DNA of 9,738 nt from an uncultured Ruminococcus sp. (GCA_902767125.1 CACXGJ010000201.1:1-9738); one strand, 5' to 3'. Shown: positions 1 to 7,303, counted from the first letter of the stretch. Notes: a model not told the origin generated them from the sequence alone. Translations and numbers: made by a program.

Positions 1-849
1 GGTTTGAAGGATCCGAACAGACCTGTGGGTTCATTTATATTCCTCGGACCGACAGGCGTTGGTAAAACGGAATTGTGCAAGGCACTTGCACAGGCAATGT
101 TCGGTGACGAGAATGCAATGATAAGATTTGATATGTCGGAGTTCATGGAGAAGCATACGGTGTCAAAGCTGATAGGCTCACCTCCCGGATATGTAGGCTA
201 TGATGAGGGCGGTCAGCTTACGGAGATGGTCAGACGCAAGCCTTATTCTGTACTGCTCTTTGATGAGATAGAGAAAGCACATCCCGATGTATTCAATATG
301 CTTTTGCAGATACTCGATGACGGCAGACTGACGGATTCACAGGGCAGACACGTTAATTTCAGGAACACCGTTATCATAATGACCTCAAATGTCGGTGCAA
401 GACTTATCACGGAAAAGCAGACTAATTTAGGATTTTTCGGAGGAGAAGTTTCATCTGATAATGATAATTCAAAGATAAGGGAAGCAGTTTTGGGAGAACT
501 TAAAAAGCTGTTCAAGCCTGAATTTTTGAATAGAGTAGATGATACGATAGTATTCAATAAGCTGACAGGTGAGGATATACAGGCAATAGCAAGGAACCTT
601 CTGAAGAATCTTGAAAAGAGATTGTCCGACCTTGATATAAAAGCGGAATTTAAAGATGAAGCTGTTGAGGCAGTTGCAAAAGCAGGCTTTGATGATGTAT
701 ACGGAGCAAGACCGTTAAAGAGGGCTATACAGTCGCATATAGAAGATGCAATATCGGAGAAAATGCTTGACGGCAGTATTAAGAGCGGAGATACCGTGAT
801 ATGTGACTATAAGGACGGAAAGTACACATTTGAGGTGGAAGTGAAATGA
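1..849 (+). CDS. clpB: ATP-dependent chaperone ClpB, C-terminal part (5' truncated by window)
   Basis: ClpB is a cytoplasmic AAA+ disaggregase that threads aggregated proteins through a hexameric pore together with DnaK. Only the second ATPase module and C-terminal domain are here. The reading frame is open from base 1 (Gly-Leu-Lys-Asp-Pro-Asn-Arg-Pro), so the TTG at 4 is an internal leucine, not a start. With the first codon as residue 1, visible motifs are Walker A GPTGVGKT (residues 16-23), pore loop GYVG, Walker B LLFDEIEKAH, sensor 1 TSN, the arginine-finger region EFLNRVDD and sensor 2 GARPLKR. The DPNRPVGSF lead-in and the immediate C-terminal end after the small D2 subdomain fit ClpB better than ClpC, ClpA or ClpX. 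The stop codon overlaps the ispF start (ATGA), so the two genes are cotranscribed and probably translationally coupled. ClpC/ClpE is the main alternative. Confidence 0.93.
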   Translation, partial: GLKDPNRPVGSFIFLGPTGVGKTELCKALAQAMFGDENAMIRFDMSEFMEKHTVSKLIGSPPGYVGYDEGGQLTEMVRRKPYSVLLFDEIEKAHPDVFNMLLQILDDGRLTDSQGRHVNFRNTVIIMTSNVGARLITEKQTNLGFFGGEVSSDNDNSKIREAVLGELKKLFKPEFLNRVDDTIVFNKLTGEDIQAIARNLLKNLEKRLSDLDIKAEFKDEAVEAVAKAGFDDVYGARPLKRAIQSHIEDAISEKMLDGSIKSGDTVICDYKDGKYTFEVEVK

Positions 850-1325
850 AGATAAGAGTGGGACACGGCTATGATGTGCATAGATTTGCAGATGACAGGA
901 AGCTGATATTGGGCGGAGTCGAGATACCGTATGAAAAGGGACTCCTTGGACATTCAGATGCAGATGTGCTTGTTCATGCGGTGATGGATTCACTTCTTGG
1001 AGCAGCGGCACTTGGGGATATAGGGACACATTTCCCCGATACCGATATGAAATACAGCGGTGCCGACAGCATAGGGCTTCTCAAGGAAGTTGTAAATCTT
1101 CTGAAAGAAAAGGGCTTTGCGGTATCAAATATAGATGCCACTGTAATTGCACAGAAGCCGAAATTAAAGCCGTATATCGAGCAGATGAGGAAGTGCATTG
1201 CAGATGCCATGCAGACGGATATTGACAATGTGAGTATCAAGGCAACGACAGAAGAAAAACTCGGATTCACGGGAAGATTAGAGGGCATATCGGCACACTG
1301 TGTTGCACTGATAGAAAAAGAGTAA
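846..1325 (+). CDS. ispF: 2-C-methyl-D-erythritol 2,4-cyclodiphosphate synthase (IspF)
   Basis: IspF cyclises CDP-methylerythritol 2-phosphate to MEcPP with loss of CMP, in the non-mevalonate isoprenoid pathway; it is a cytoplasmic homotrimer. The 159-residue product has the usual full length. It shows the N-terminal GHGYDVHRF motif with metal ligands Asp10 and His12, the third ligand His44 in HSDADVLVHAV, the flexible-loop motif GDIGTHFPDTD (residues 57-67), and the C-terminal signature TTEEKLGFTGR. The ATG at 846 is supported by a GAGGTGG ribosome site at 832-838, 7 bases away, inside the end of clpB. The clpB-ispF pairing has no obvious functional logic beyond shared transcription. The gene is followed 6 bases after the stop by a strong terminator. 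Confidence 0.97.
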   Translation: MKIRVGHGYDVHRFADDRKLILGGVEIPYEKGLLGHSDADVLVHAVMDSLLGAAALGDIGTHFPDTDMKYSGADSIGLLKEVVNLLKEKGFAVSNIDATVIAQKPKLKPYIEQMRKCIADAMQTDIDNVSIKATTEEKLGFTGRLEGISAHCVALIEKE

Positions 1326-1331
1326 AAAAAT

Positions 1332-1370
1332 AATGCCATAGGAACACAAAAATTCCTATGGCATTTTTCA
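1332..1370. terminator. Bidirectional intrinsic terminator between ispF and the convergent gene
   Basis: A perfect 13-bp stem (1332-1344 with 1353-1365) encloses an 8-base A-rich loop. On the plus strand the stem runs into a T-rich stretch (1364-1374). On the minus strand it is followed by TTATTTTTTACT, the complement of the A run at 1324-1331. It therefore suits both ispF transcripts and the minus-strand gene ending at 1377. Confidence 0.92.
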
Positions 1371-1376
1371 TTTTAG

Positions 1377-3287
1377 TTAATTAGTATGGTTATAAAGTTC
1401 ACCGAGAGTTGTGTAATCAAATCCGATTATAATGTCCGTATGTTCATAGTCCAAATCTTCTCCGTCACCGTAACTTTCGTAATAGGTGATAGTACCGTCC
1501 AAAGTACTGTAAACATAATCATAGGGAGATTCGTCAGCAAAAAGGTCTGTAAGCAGTTGATAATCAATGGCATCCTGAATTGTCAGTTGAGCTGCAATTT
1601 CACGCTTTTCGGCAGTTGTTGCATCAGGTGTAGGGAGCTTGCTCGGTTCAAGATTGCCAAGTTCTGATATGGGTGATTCCGAATGCAAAGTACCTGCAGC
1701 TGTCATTGCATAGAGTCTTTTGCAGGCTGCATCAAGAACGGCTGCATTTGTTTGTTTTTGTGACGCATTTGCATTTTCGATAATGCTGTTTCGGTTGCTG
1801 ATCATGTTGGGGAAGGCTGCCTGAATTTCTTCTTCTGTCATCTTGAAGAAATTTTTCTCTGCCTTGAAGGGAGTGATATCGGAAGTTGCAGAGAGTTGGA
1901 GATTCCATGTTTCATCGCCGATCGAGATCTTATCATTTGTGCATTCAAAGTTGAATGAAACAGTGAAATCATTGACTGCTGATGAATAGATACTGGAAAT
2001 AAGCTGGCTTGGAGTAAGTTCTGTGGGTTGTGCAGAGGGATTTGTAAGATTAGTGATCTTGAGCTTGGAATCCTTTTTATTGTATTCAAAAGTCAGTGAA
2101 CGGTTTTTATTTTCTTTCAGCTCGGTAGTTGTAAACGTATAAGTAATGGTATCGTCAGCAGATTTTTTTGTAAGTGAAAGGTTGCTTCCTGTATCACCAT
2201 ATTTTTCGCCTGTGCTTGATACATTGAAATCAAAGAGAGTTTCGGAACTCGGCGGGAATGAAAGTGAAATAGTTCCTTTATTTCCTGATTCGGTTTGAGT
2301 GTAGAGGATTTTCAGCATTTGCTGATTGTCGGAGGAGATGAAAAATTCGAGCTTCATTTCAATATCCTGATTGAAAGAGCCTGTTGTGTCGCTGATAGAT
2401 TTGTCGAGCTGTTTTTCAAGATCCTCAATGCTGAAATATTCATAGCTTTGTATAATAGTATCTTTATATTTTGTCATATACTCTACAAAATAATTTTTAC
2501 ATTCATTGAGGAGATTTTTTATATCCCCTGATTTGAAATCGTATGTAATGACATCAGCGGAATATTCCTTCTGTTCCATGTTGATCGTCTGATTGGTTAC
2601 TTCAACATGACCGTTTGTTTCAAAGCTCTTGCATACCTTTGAAATGGTGTCATCGAAGTCTTTTTGCATCTGCTGATCCTGTTGGGAAATGTCATAGGAT
2701 TTTTCAAAGCTGTCTATCATCTGTTCAAACTGCTCGCTGTAAAGAGGGCTGTTTTTGTCAGCGAAAACAGAGCCTTCAAAATCGGTCTTGAGATTTTTGA
2801 GATCAACGAAATAGCTTCCCTTGCTGCCCATAGCATCATAATCCAAATTGAAAGAATCGCTGTCGACATAGGACTTTATGCTTGCATTTTGTTCGCTGCC
2901 CATGACAGTGATCTTTCCCGATGCATCGATATAAGCCTGTTTTTTATCGGAGTCATATCCTGCGACTGCGGAAATTTCCGTACCCTGCATATTGTAGTTG
3001 AATTTGATACCGCCTGCTTTGTAGATATTCTTTGCGAAATTGTAGGCACCGTTGTCCTTTTCCTGTTCATCGAAGTACTTTACAACAGAGTTTGCTAAAT
3101 ACTTTGTGGGATTTTCCTTAAGATACTGTTGTTCAGCCCCTTTTTTCATTGAAAGGATAGCGGGTACACTTGCACCGACAGCGACAGCACCGGCAGCAAC
3201 AACCGAAGTAATGATAATTGCTTTTTTGTGTGACTTTTTGGGTGCGGTTTCGGTAGATTCCATAGTGGTCTTTTCTTCTTCAACCAT
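1377..3287 (-). CDS. Membrane-anchored extracytoplasmic protein of unknown function (636 aa)
   Basis: I do not recognise the family. The product starts with a short charged cytoplasmic stretch (acidic, then KKSHKK at residues 17-22), followed by one hydrophobic segment at about residues 23-47 rich in Ala, Val and Ile. The remaining ~590 residues are polar, Asp/Glu/Lys/Ser/Thr-rich and lack further membrane segments, so they are probably outside the cell. The segment may be a signal anchor or a cleaved signal peptide; there is no lipobox cysteine and no C-terminal LPxTG. Alternating beta-like stretches suggest a beta-rich exported domain, which is only an impression. The ATG at 3287 is chosen because AAGGAG (3301-3296) lies 8 bases upstream. 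A GTG three codons earlier overlaps that ribosome site and is unlikely. The gene is monocistronic, with its own strong promoter and a shared terminator. Confidence 0.85.
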   Translation of the reverse strand: MVEEEKTTMESTETAPKKSHKKAIIITSVVAAGAVAVGASVPAILSMKKGAEQQYLKENPTKYLANSVVKYFDEQEKDNGAYNFAKNIYKAGGIKFNYNMQGTEISAVAGYDSDKKQAYIDASGKITVMGSEQNASIKSYVDSDSFNLDYDAMGSKGSYFVDLKNLKTDFEGSVFADKNSPLYSEQFEQMIDSFEKSYDISQQDQQMQKDFDDTISKVCKSFETNGHVEVTNQTINMEQKEYSADVITYDFKSGDIKNLLNECKNYFVEYMTKYKDTIIQSYEYFSIEDLEKQLDKSISDTTGSFNQDIEMKLEFFISSDNQQMLKILYTQTESGNKGTISLSFPPSSETLFDFNVSSTGEKYGDTGSNLSLTKKSADDTITYTFTTTELKENKNRSLTFEYNKKDSKLKITNLTNPSAQPTELTPSQLISSIYSSAVNDFTVSFNFECTNDKISIGDETWNLQLSATSDITPFKAEKNFFKMTEEEIQAAFPNMISNRNSIIENANASQKQTNAAVLDAACKRLYAMTAAGTLHSESPISELGNLEPSKLPTPDATTAEKREIAAQLTIQDAIDYQLLTDLFADESPYDYVYSTLDGTITYYESYGDGEDLDYEHTDIIIGFDYTTLGELYNHTN

Positions 3288-3335
3288 GGCAAACACTCCT
3301 TAAATTATTATTTGCAAAAAGATTGCCTTTTCTAC

Positions 3336-3364
3336 ATATTATCACAATCATCAAGCTATGTCAA
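3336..3364 (-). promoter_or_regulatory. Sigma-A type promoter of the 636-aa membrane protein gene
   Basis: On the minus strand, TTGACA (3364-3359) and TAATAT (3341-3336) are separated by exactly 17 bases. The -35 is perfect and the -10 matches in 5 of 6 positions. A start near 3329 would give a leader of about 40 bases before the ATG at 3287. Confidence 0.85.
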
Positions 3365-3492
3365 TAAATGAACTGCATAAAAAATGAGTTCATAAGGCAT
3401 TTTTATTTCATCAAAGCTATAATTATTGCAAGTATTATAAACTGTGGGTTGATTTGCGGTTTTTATAGTTGATAAGAGAAACAAAGGGTTGT

Positions 3493-3521
3493 TTGCGTTG
3501 AACGGGAAATTGTTTTATAAT
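3493..3521 (+). promoter_or_regulatory. Probable promoter of the esterase gene
   Basis: A perfect -10 TATAAT lies at 3516-3521 with a weak -35 (TTGCGT, 3493-3498) 17 bases upstream. Transcription from about 3528 would leave a 30-base leader that includes the GGAGG ribosome site. A second weaker candidate is TTGATT (3449-3454) with GATAAG (3471-3476). Confidence 0.5.
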
Positions 3522-3557
3522 GAAGATAATGAAATTGACCGTGGAGGAAATAAATTT

Positions 3558-4358
3558 ATGACAGAAGAAAAATTGGTTGACTTGCGTTTGCCATATCCGA
3601 AAATGAAGGATAGATTGGTTCGGGTATATGTTCCGAAGCACGAAGAAAGTGATAAGCTGCCTGTGGTATACATGACAGACGGACAGAATTTGTTTGAAGA
3701 AGAAAAATGCAAATACGGCTGTTGGCATATCCGTGAAGCAGTGAGGGATGAATTTGAAAAAAGCGGAAGATCTGCAATAATAGTAGGTATATATAATGAT
3801 AAAGATCCGCAGCGTGCAAGTGAATTGACTCCAAGGTCTGTCGGAAAGCTGAAGTTTCCGAACCTGATGTCGAGGATAATGATATCGCTTTTTGCAAAAC
3901 CAACCGGAGAGATCTTTGATAATTTCATTATAAATACAGTCAAGCCCTATGTTGAGAAAAATTTCCCCGTGAAAATGGGCAGGAATAATACAGCGTTTTG
4001 CGGAAGCTCAATGGGAGGACTTATGTCATTCTTTACGGCATTGAACAATACAAATGTGTTCTGTATGGCAGGAGTATTTTCACCGAATGTTATGATGTAT
4101 TCAAGGAAAGACATGAAAAAATGGATAAGCTCAAGATCGGCGGATAATAAGCCGTTTTTGTATATGTACATGGGAAACGGTGATGACATGGAAAAACAGC
4201 TTTGTCCTGCCTTCAAGTCAGCTTGCATGATACTTAAGGAGATATATCCGAGGGAGTGTCGGAAAATTGTCATCAAAGAAACGGGAAAGCATAATGAAGC
4301 GGCATGGGAGCCTGTCTTCAGGGACTTCCTGCATGAATTTCTTGCAAAAAACCATTGA
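3558..4358 (+). CDS. Putative esterase, alpha/beta hydrolase fold (esterase D / enterochelin-esterase-like family)
   Basis: The product is 266 residues long and has no signal peptide, so it is probably cytoplasmic. The order of motifs matches the putative esterase (PF00756-type) family: VVYMTDGQNLF near residues 36-46 (strand plus oxyanion-region start), nucleophile elbow GSSMGG at 149-154 with Ser151, a likely acidic residue in GNGDD (Asp209/Asp210), and His245 in GKHNEAAWEPVF. These together make a plausible Ser-Asp-His triad. The substrate cannot be read from sequence; relatives hydrolyse siderophore, feruloyl, acetyl or thio esters. The ATG at 3558 is chosen over an upstream TTG at 3489 because GGAGG lies at 3543-3547 and the extra 23 residues are not family-like. 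The stop codon overlaps the -35 of the tyrS leader promoter, and no terminator separates the two. Confidence 0.85.
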   Translation: MTEEKLVDLRLPYPKMKDRLVRVYVPKHEESDKLPVVYMTDGQNLFEEEKCKYGCWHIREAVRDEFEKSGRSAIIVGIYNDKDPQRASELTPRSVGKLKFPNLMSRIMISLFAKPTGEIFDNFIINTVKPYVEKNFPVKMGRNNTAFCGSSMGGLMSFFTALNNTNVFCMAGVFSPNVMMYSRKDMKKWISSRSADNKPFLYMYMGNGDDMEKQLCPAFKSACMILKEIYPRECRKIVIKETGKHNEAAWEPVFRDFLHEFLAKNH

Positions 4359-4383
4359 CAAATAATGAAATAAAAGCTATACT
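4355..4383 (+). promoter_or_regulatory. Promoter of the tyrS T-box transcript
   Basis: TTGACA (4355-4360) and TATACT (4378-4383) are spaced 17 bases apart, close to the sigma-A consensus. The -35 box includes the esterase stop codon (TGA at 4356-4358). Transcription should begin near 4390, just before T-box stem I. Confidence 0.88.
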
Positions 4384-4389
4384 AAAATG

Positions 4390-4657
4390 TAATAGCTGTG
4401 AAAAGAAGAAGTATGTCGGAAAGCATTCCACAGAGAGAATATGGTCGGTGAAAATATTCGTATGCCCCGTCAGAAATACATCTTGGAGCTGTCGGCTGAA
4501 TTAAATGCAGTAGGCTTGACCGTTGGCACACGTTACAGTGCAGGGTTTTTTCCGAACCCGTTGAGGTCGGTTTTGTGAAGAACCGATAAATTGAGGTGGT
4601 ATCACGGTAGGATTCTATCGTCCTCTGTTTTATTTTTTTAACAGGGGACGTTTTTTT
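4390..4657 (+). ncRNA. T-box riboswitch leader, tyrosine-specific
   Basis: This leader senses uncharged tRNA-Tyr and prevents termination ahead of tyrS. Stem I spans roughly 4392-4492, closed by AGCT pairings, with an apical stem GAATAT/ATATTC (4437-4442 with 4454-4459). The likely specifier is UAC (4477-4479), a tyrosine codon followed by A, agreeing with the downstream gene. Stem II/III-type helices follow: GACC/GGTC, GCAC/GTGC, GGGTT/AACCC (4543-4547 with 4555-4559) and TCGGTT/AACCGA (4567-4572 with 4581-4586). The antiterminator pairs GAGG (4593-4596) with CCTC (4622-4625) and ACG (4604-4606) with CGT (4619-4621). It leaves a 7-base bulge TGGTATC whose TGGT can pair with the ACCA end of tRNA-Tyr. 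The exact 5' end is inferred from the promoter. Confidence 0.95.
4619..4657 (+). terminator. T-box regulated intrinsic terminator
   Basis: An 11-bp stem (4619-4629 with 4640-4650, one G-U pair) with a 10-base loop is followed by seven T residues (4651-4657). Its 5' strand at 4619-4625 is the same stretch used by the antiterminator, so the two structures exclude each other. Confidence 0.94.
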
Positions 4658-4691
4658 GTTCCCGAAATTCATTAAGAAAGGACAGAAAAAA

Positions 4692-5918
4692 ATGGGAGTA
4701 TTTGAAGAATTGCAGGAAAGAGGACTTATAGCCCAGATGACGGATGAAGCGGAGATAAGAGAGCTTATCAATTCGGGAAAGGCGGTATTTTACATAGGAT
4801 TCGATCCGACAGCCGACAGTCTGCATGTAGGACATTTCATGGCACTGTGTCTTATGAAGCGTCTTCAGATGGCAGGAAATAAACCGATAGCCCTTATCGG
4901 CGGAGGTACAGGCATGATAGGCGATCCCTCGGGCAAGACAGATATGCGTAAAATGCTTACAAAAGAGGATATCGAGCATAACTGTGAGTGCTTTAAGAAG
5001 CAGATGAGCCGTTTCATTGATTTCGGTGAAGACAAGGCTATCATGGTAAATAATGCCGATTGGCTTTTGAATTTGAACTATGTTGAGCTTTTGAGAGAGG
5101 TCGGAGCCTGCTTCAGTGTAAACAGAATGCTCACGGCAGAGTGCTATAAGCAGAGAATGGAAAGAGGCTTGAGCTTCCTTGAATTTAACTACATGATAAT
5201 GCAAAGCTATGACTTTTTCTCTCTTTTCAAGAAATACGGCTGTAATTTGCAGTTTGGCGGAGATGACCAGTGGAGCAATATGCTTGGCGGTACAGAGCTT
5301 ATCAGAAGAAAGCTCGGTAAGGATGCGTATGCAATGACAATAAATCTTCTTCTCAATTCAGAGGGCAAGAAGATGGGCAAGACTGAAAAGGGAGCAGTAT
5401 GGCTTGATGCAGAAAAGACAAGTCCGTTTGATTTCTTCCAGTATTGGAGAAATGTATCGGATGATGATGTAATCAAGTGTCTGAAAATGCTTACATTTGT
5501 ACCTATGAGTGAAATAAATGAGCTTGCAAAACTTGAGGGAAGTGAGCTGAATAAAGCAAAGGAGATACTTGCATTTGAGCTTACAAATCTCGTACACGGT
5601 GAAGAAGAAGCCCAAAAGGCACTTGAGGGAGCAAGGGCATTGTTTGCTTCAAAGGCTGATACAAATAATATGCCGTCAACAGAGCTTGATGAAGGTGTAT
5701 TCACTGACGGTAAGATAGGTGTCATAGAACTGCTCTCAATCACAGGTCTTGTACCGTCAAAGGGTGAGGCAAGAAGACTTATACAGCAGGGCGGTATTGC
5801 CGTTGATGATGTAAAGGTCACTGATATAAAAGCCGAGCTTTCAAAGGATGATTTTGCAAAGGGCTATGTTGTGATAAAGAAAGGTAAAAAAGTATTCCAT
5901 AAGGCTATTATTAAATGA
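4692..5918 (+). CDS. tyrS: Tyrosyl-tRNA synthetase
   Basis: Charges tRNA-Tyr with tyrosine in the cytoplasm; a class I synthetase acting as a homodimer. The 408-residue product has the usual length. The Rossmann catalytic core contains HVGH (residues 45-48, the HIGH motif) preceded by YIGFDPTADSL, the GGGTGMIGDPSGK stretch, and KMGKT at 227-231 as the KMSKS-type loop. A C-terminal S4 RNA-binding domain occupies about residues 345-405 (SKGEARRLIQQGG). The ATG at 4692 has AAAGGA at 4677-4682, 9 bases upstream; an in-frame TTG at 4656 lies in the terminator T-tract and is rejected. Expression should follow the T-box: high when tRNA-Tyr is uncharged. Only 12 bases separate it from nusB. Confidence 0.98.
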   Translation: MGVFEELQERGLIAQMTDEAEIRELINSGKAVFYIGFDPTADSLHVGHFMALCLMKRLQMAGNKPIALIGGGTGMIGDPSGKTDMRKMLTKEDIEHNCECFKKQMSRFIDFGEDKAIMVNNADWLLNLNYVELLREVGACFSVNRMLTAECYKQRMERGLSFLEFNYMIMQSYDFFSLFKKYGCNLQFGGDDQWSNMLGGTELIRRKLGKDAYAMTINLLLNSEGKKMGKTEKGAVWLDAEKTSPFDFFQYWRNVSDDDVIKCLKMLTFVPMSEINELAKLEGSELNKAKEILAFELTNLVHGEEEAQKALEGARALFASKADTNNMPSTELDEGVFTDGKIGVIELLSITGLVPSKGEARRLIQQGGIAVDDVKVTDIKAELSKDDFAKGYVVIKKGKKVFHKAIIK

Positions 5919-5930
5919 TAGGGTGATATC

Positions 5931-6356
5931 ATGGATAAGGACAATAAGATACAAAAGAGGCGTGAGGACAGACAGCAGGCTTTACAGCTTGTTTATGAAA
6001 GAATGTTCAGGGATGATACATTTGAAGATGTATGTACAGATGCTCTTGATGCAAGAGATGAAACGATAAGCGACTATGCCAAAGAGATAATACAGGGCAT
6101 TGAAACTCACTTGCAGGAAATTGATGAACTGATTTCAGCGAATCTCAAAGGCTGGAAACTGAACAGGATTTCAAAAATTTCCCTTGCAGCCATGAGAATT
6201 TCCGTTTATGAAATGAAATATATAAAAAGTGTTCCCGTAAGCGTTTCAATAAATGAAGCTGTCAGAATGACAAAGGAATTTGCTTCTGACAAAGACGGTG
6301 CTTTTGTAAACGGTGTATTGGGTGCAGCAGCAAAAACGCTCAATGGTGACAAATAA
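5931..6356 (+). CDS. nusB: Transcription antitermination protein NusB
   Basis: NusB binds boxA RNA with NusE (S10) in antitermination complexes on rRNA operons. The 141-residue all-helical product has the family's normal size. Features are the basic N-terminus KRREDRQQALQLVYE (boxA-binding side), the central LKGWKLNRISKISLAAMRISVYEM segment, and the C-terminal VPVSVSINEAVRMTKEFASDKDGAFVNGVLG block that is the most conserved part of the family. The ATG follows AGGGTG (5920-5925) by 5 bases. It lies 12 bases after tyrS and its stop overlaps the next start by one base, so it is probably transcribed with tyrS from the T-box promoter. Confidence 0.95.
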   Translation: MDKDNKIQKRREDRQQALQLVYERMFRDDTFEDVCTDALDARDETISDYAKEIIQGIETHLQEIDELISANLKGWKLNRISKISLAAMRISVYEMKYIKSVPVSVSINEAVRMTKEFASDKDGAFVNGVLGAAAKTLNGDK

Positions 6357-7303
6357 TGTATTATCTCGGAATAGATACAAGCAATTACACGACTTCGGCA
6401 GCAATTTACGATGATGAAAAAAAATCTGTTGTCCACAGGAAAAAGCTGTTGCCCGTAAAACAGGGTGAATGTGGTTTGCGTCAAAGTGATGCAGTGTTTC
6501 ATCATGTACAGCAGCTGCCGAAAATGACAGAGGAATTGTTCAGTGAATTTGACGGAGATATCACGGCGATAGGAGTATCATCAAAGCCGAGAGACCTTGA
6601 AGGCTCATATATGCCATGCTTCACAGTGGGACACGGAGCTGCAAGGGTACTTTCAAGTGTATTGAAGGTGCCTTTGTATGAGTTCTCGCATCAGAACGGT
6701 CACATAGCCGCAGCATTGTATTCTTCGGGGAAAGCCGAGCTTGCAGAACAAAAATTCCTTGCATTCCATGTATCGGGAGGTACAACGGAGGGTGTCATAG
6801 TGGAGCCTGACAGTGAAAATATCTTCCGTGTAGAGCTTGTTTCAAGGACTCTTGACCTGAATGCGGGACAGCTCATTGACAGAGTGGGAGTAATGCTTGG
6901 CTTGGGTTTTCCGTGTGGCAGAGAGCTTGAGGAACTTGCCATGAAAAGCAATGCACAAATTAAGGCAAAGGCAACATTTAAGGATACGAACTGTTGCCTG
7001 TCGGGAATAGAGAATATATGCAGAAATGCCTATGACAAGGGAATGTCAAGGGAAGACATTTCCTTGATGTGCCTGAAATATGTTGAGAAGGCAATTTCGG
7101 GGATGTGTGAGAGAGTCATGCGGAAATACGGTGAAATGCCCGTTGTATTCGCAGGAGGAGTCATGTCGGATAAAATAATAAAAGACAACCTTTCCGAAAA
7201 ATTCACAGCATATTTTGCCGAGCCTGAATTTTCGGCTGACAATGCGGGCGGAACGGCATTTCTGACTTATCTCAAACATAAAATATGGGTGCAGGGATTT
7301 TAA
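6356..7303 (+). CDS. TsaD/Kae1-like (peptidase M22 family) protein, probable TsaD paralogue
   Basis: The 315-residue ASKHA-fold protein resembles TsaD, the enzyme that transfers threonylcarbamoyl to A37 of tRNA. Metal ligands are kept: His112 and His116 in SHQNGH and Asp295 in SADNAGG. The phosphate-binding stretches SGGTTEG (residues 140-146) and AGGVMSDK (267-269 for the GGV) are also present. However, the N-terminal TsaD signature (E-T-S-C-D-E-T) reads DTSNYTTS, and the canonical D-x-A-A-G-E-x-F-D-K block reads LDLNAGQLIDRVG. It is therefore probably not the cell's true TsaD but the M22-annotated paralogue often found in clostridia; its function is not settled to my knowledge. The start overlaps the nusB stop by one base (TAATG), implying translational coupling. 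The last codons and stop lie inside the first hairpin of the repeat at 7291-7358. Confidence 0.85.
   Translation: MYYLGIDTSNYTTSAAIYDDEKKSVVHRKKLLPVKQGECGLRQSDAVFHHVQQLPKMTEELFSEFDGDITAIGVSSKPRDLEGSYMPCFTVGHGAARVLSSVLKVPLYEFSHQNGHIAAALYSSGKAELAEQKFLAFHVSGGTTEGVIVEPDSENIFRVELVSRTLDLNAGQLIDRVGVMLGLGFPCGRELEELAMKSNAQIKAKATFKDTNCCLSGIENICRNAYDKGMSREDISLMCLKYVEKAISGMCERVMRKYGEMPVVFAGGVMSDKIIKDNLSEKFTAYFAEPEFSADNAGGTAFLTYLKHKIWVQGF

Larger units (their letters stand above)
3288..3557. other. Divergent intergenic region
   Basis: AT-rich region of 270 bases between the divergent starts of the membrane-protein and esterase genes. It holds both promoters (3336-3364 minus, about 3493-3521 plus). It also has a near-identical 12/13-base direct repeat, TCATCAAGCTAT at 3348-3359 and TCATCAAAGCTAT at 3408-3420, and a 7-bp inverted repeat ATGAACT/AGTTCAT at 3368-3374 and 3387-3393, just upstream of the minus-strand -35. 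No small gene with a convincing ribosome site is seen. Confidence 0.6.

Noticed and set aside
2664..3098. Plus-strand open frame of 144 codons opposite the membrane-protein gene
   Set aside because: Its hydrophobic, Ile/Phe/Cys-rich content is the antisense of Lys/Asp/Asn codons; no ribosome site. The minus-strand gene has promoter, ribosome site and terminator.
3288..3296. GTG start for the membrane-protein gene
   Set aside because: It overlaps the AAGGAG ribosome site that properly serves the ATG at 3287.
3489..3557. Upstream TTG extension of the esterase by 23 codons
   Set aside because: It covers the -10 box and the GGAGG ribosome site, so translation should begin at 3558.
3515..4276. 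Several minus-strand open frames (3515-3943, 3556-3903, 3947-4276) opposite the esterase
   Set aside because: The plus strand encodes a coherent esterase with catalytic motifs; the reverse frames show no domain.
4656..4691. Upstream TTG extension of tyrS by 12 codons
   Set aside because: It starts in the T-tract of the T-box terminator; ATG 4692 has a correctly spaced AAAGGA.
4638..5204. Minus-strand open frame of 188 codons opposite the T-box terminator and tyrS
   Set aside because: It lies antisense to a well-supported tyrS, has no recognisable domain and would need to start within the synthetase coding region; a shadow of tyrS.
5207..5821. Minus-strand open frame of 204 codons opposite tyrS
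   Set aside because: Very Ser/Phe-rich composition typical of a reverse-frame shadow, with no family resemblance.
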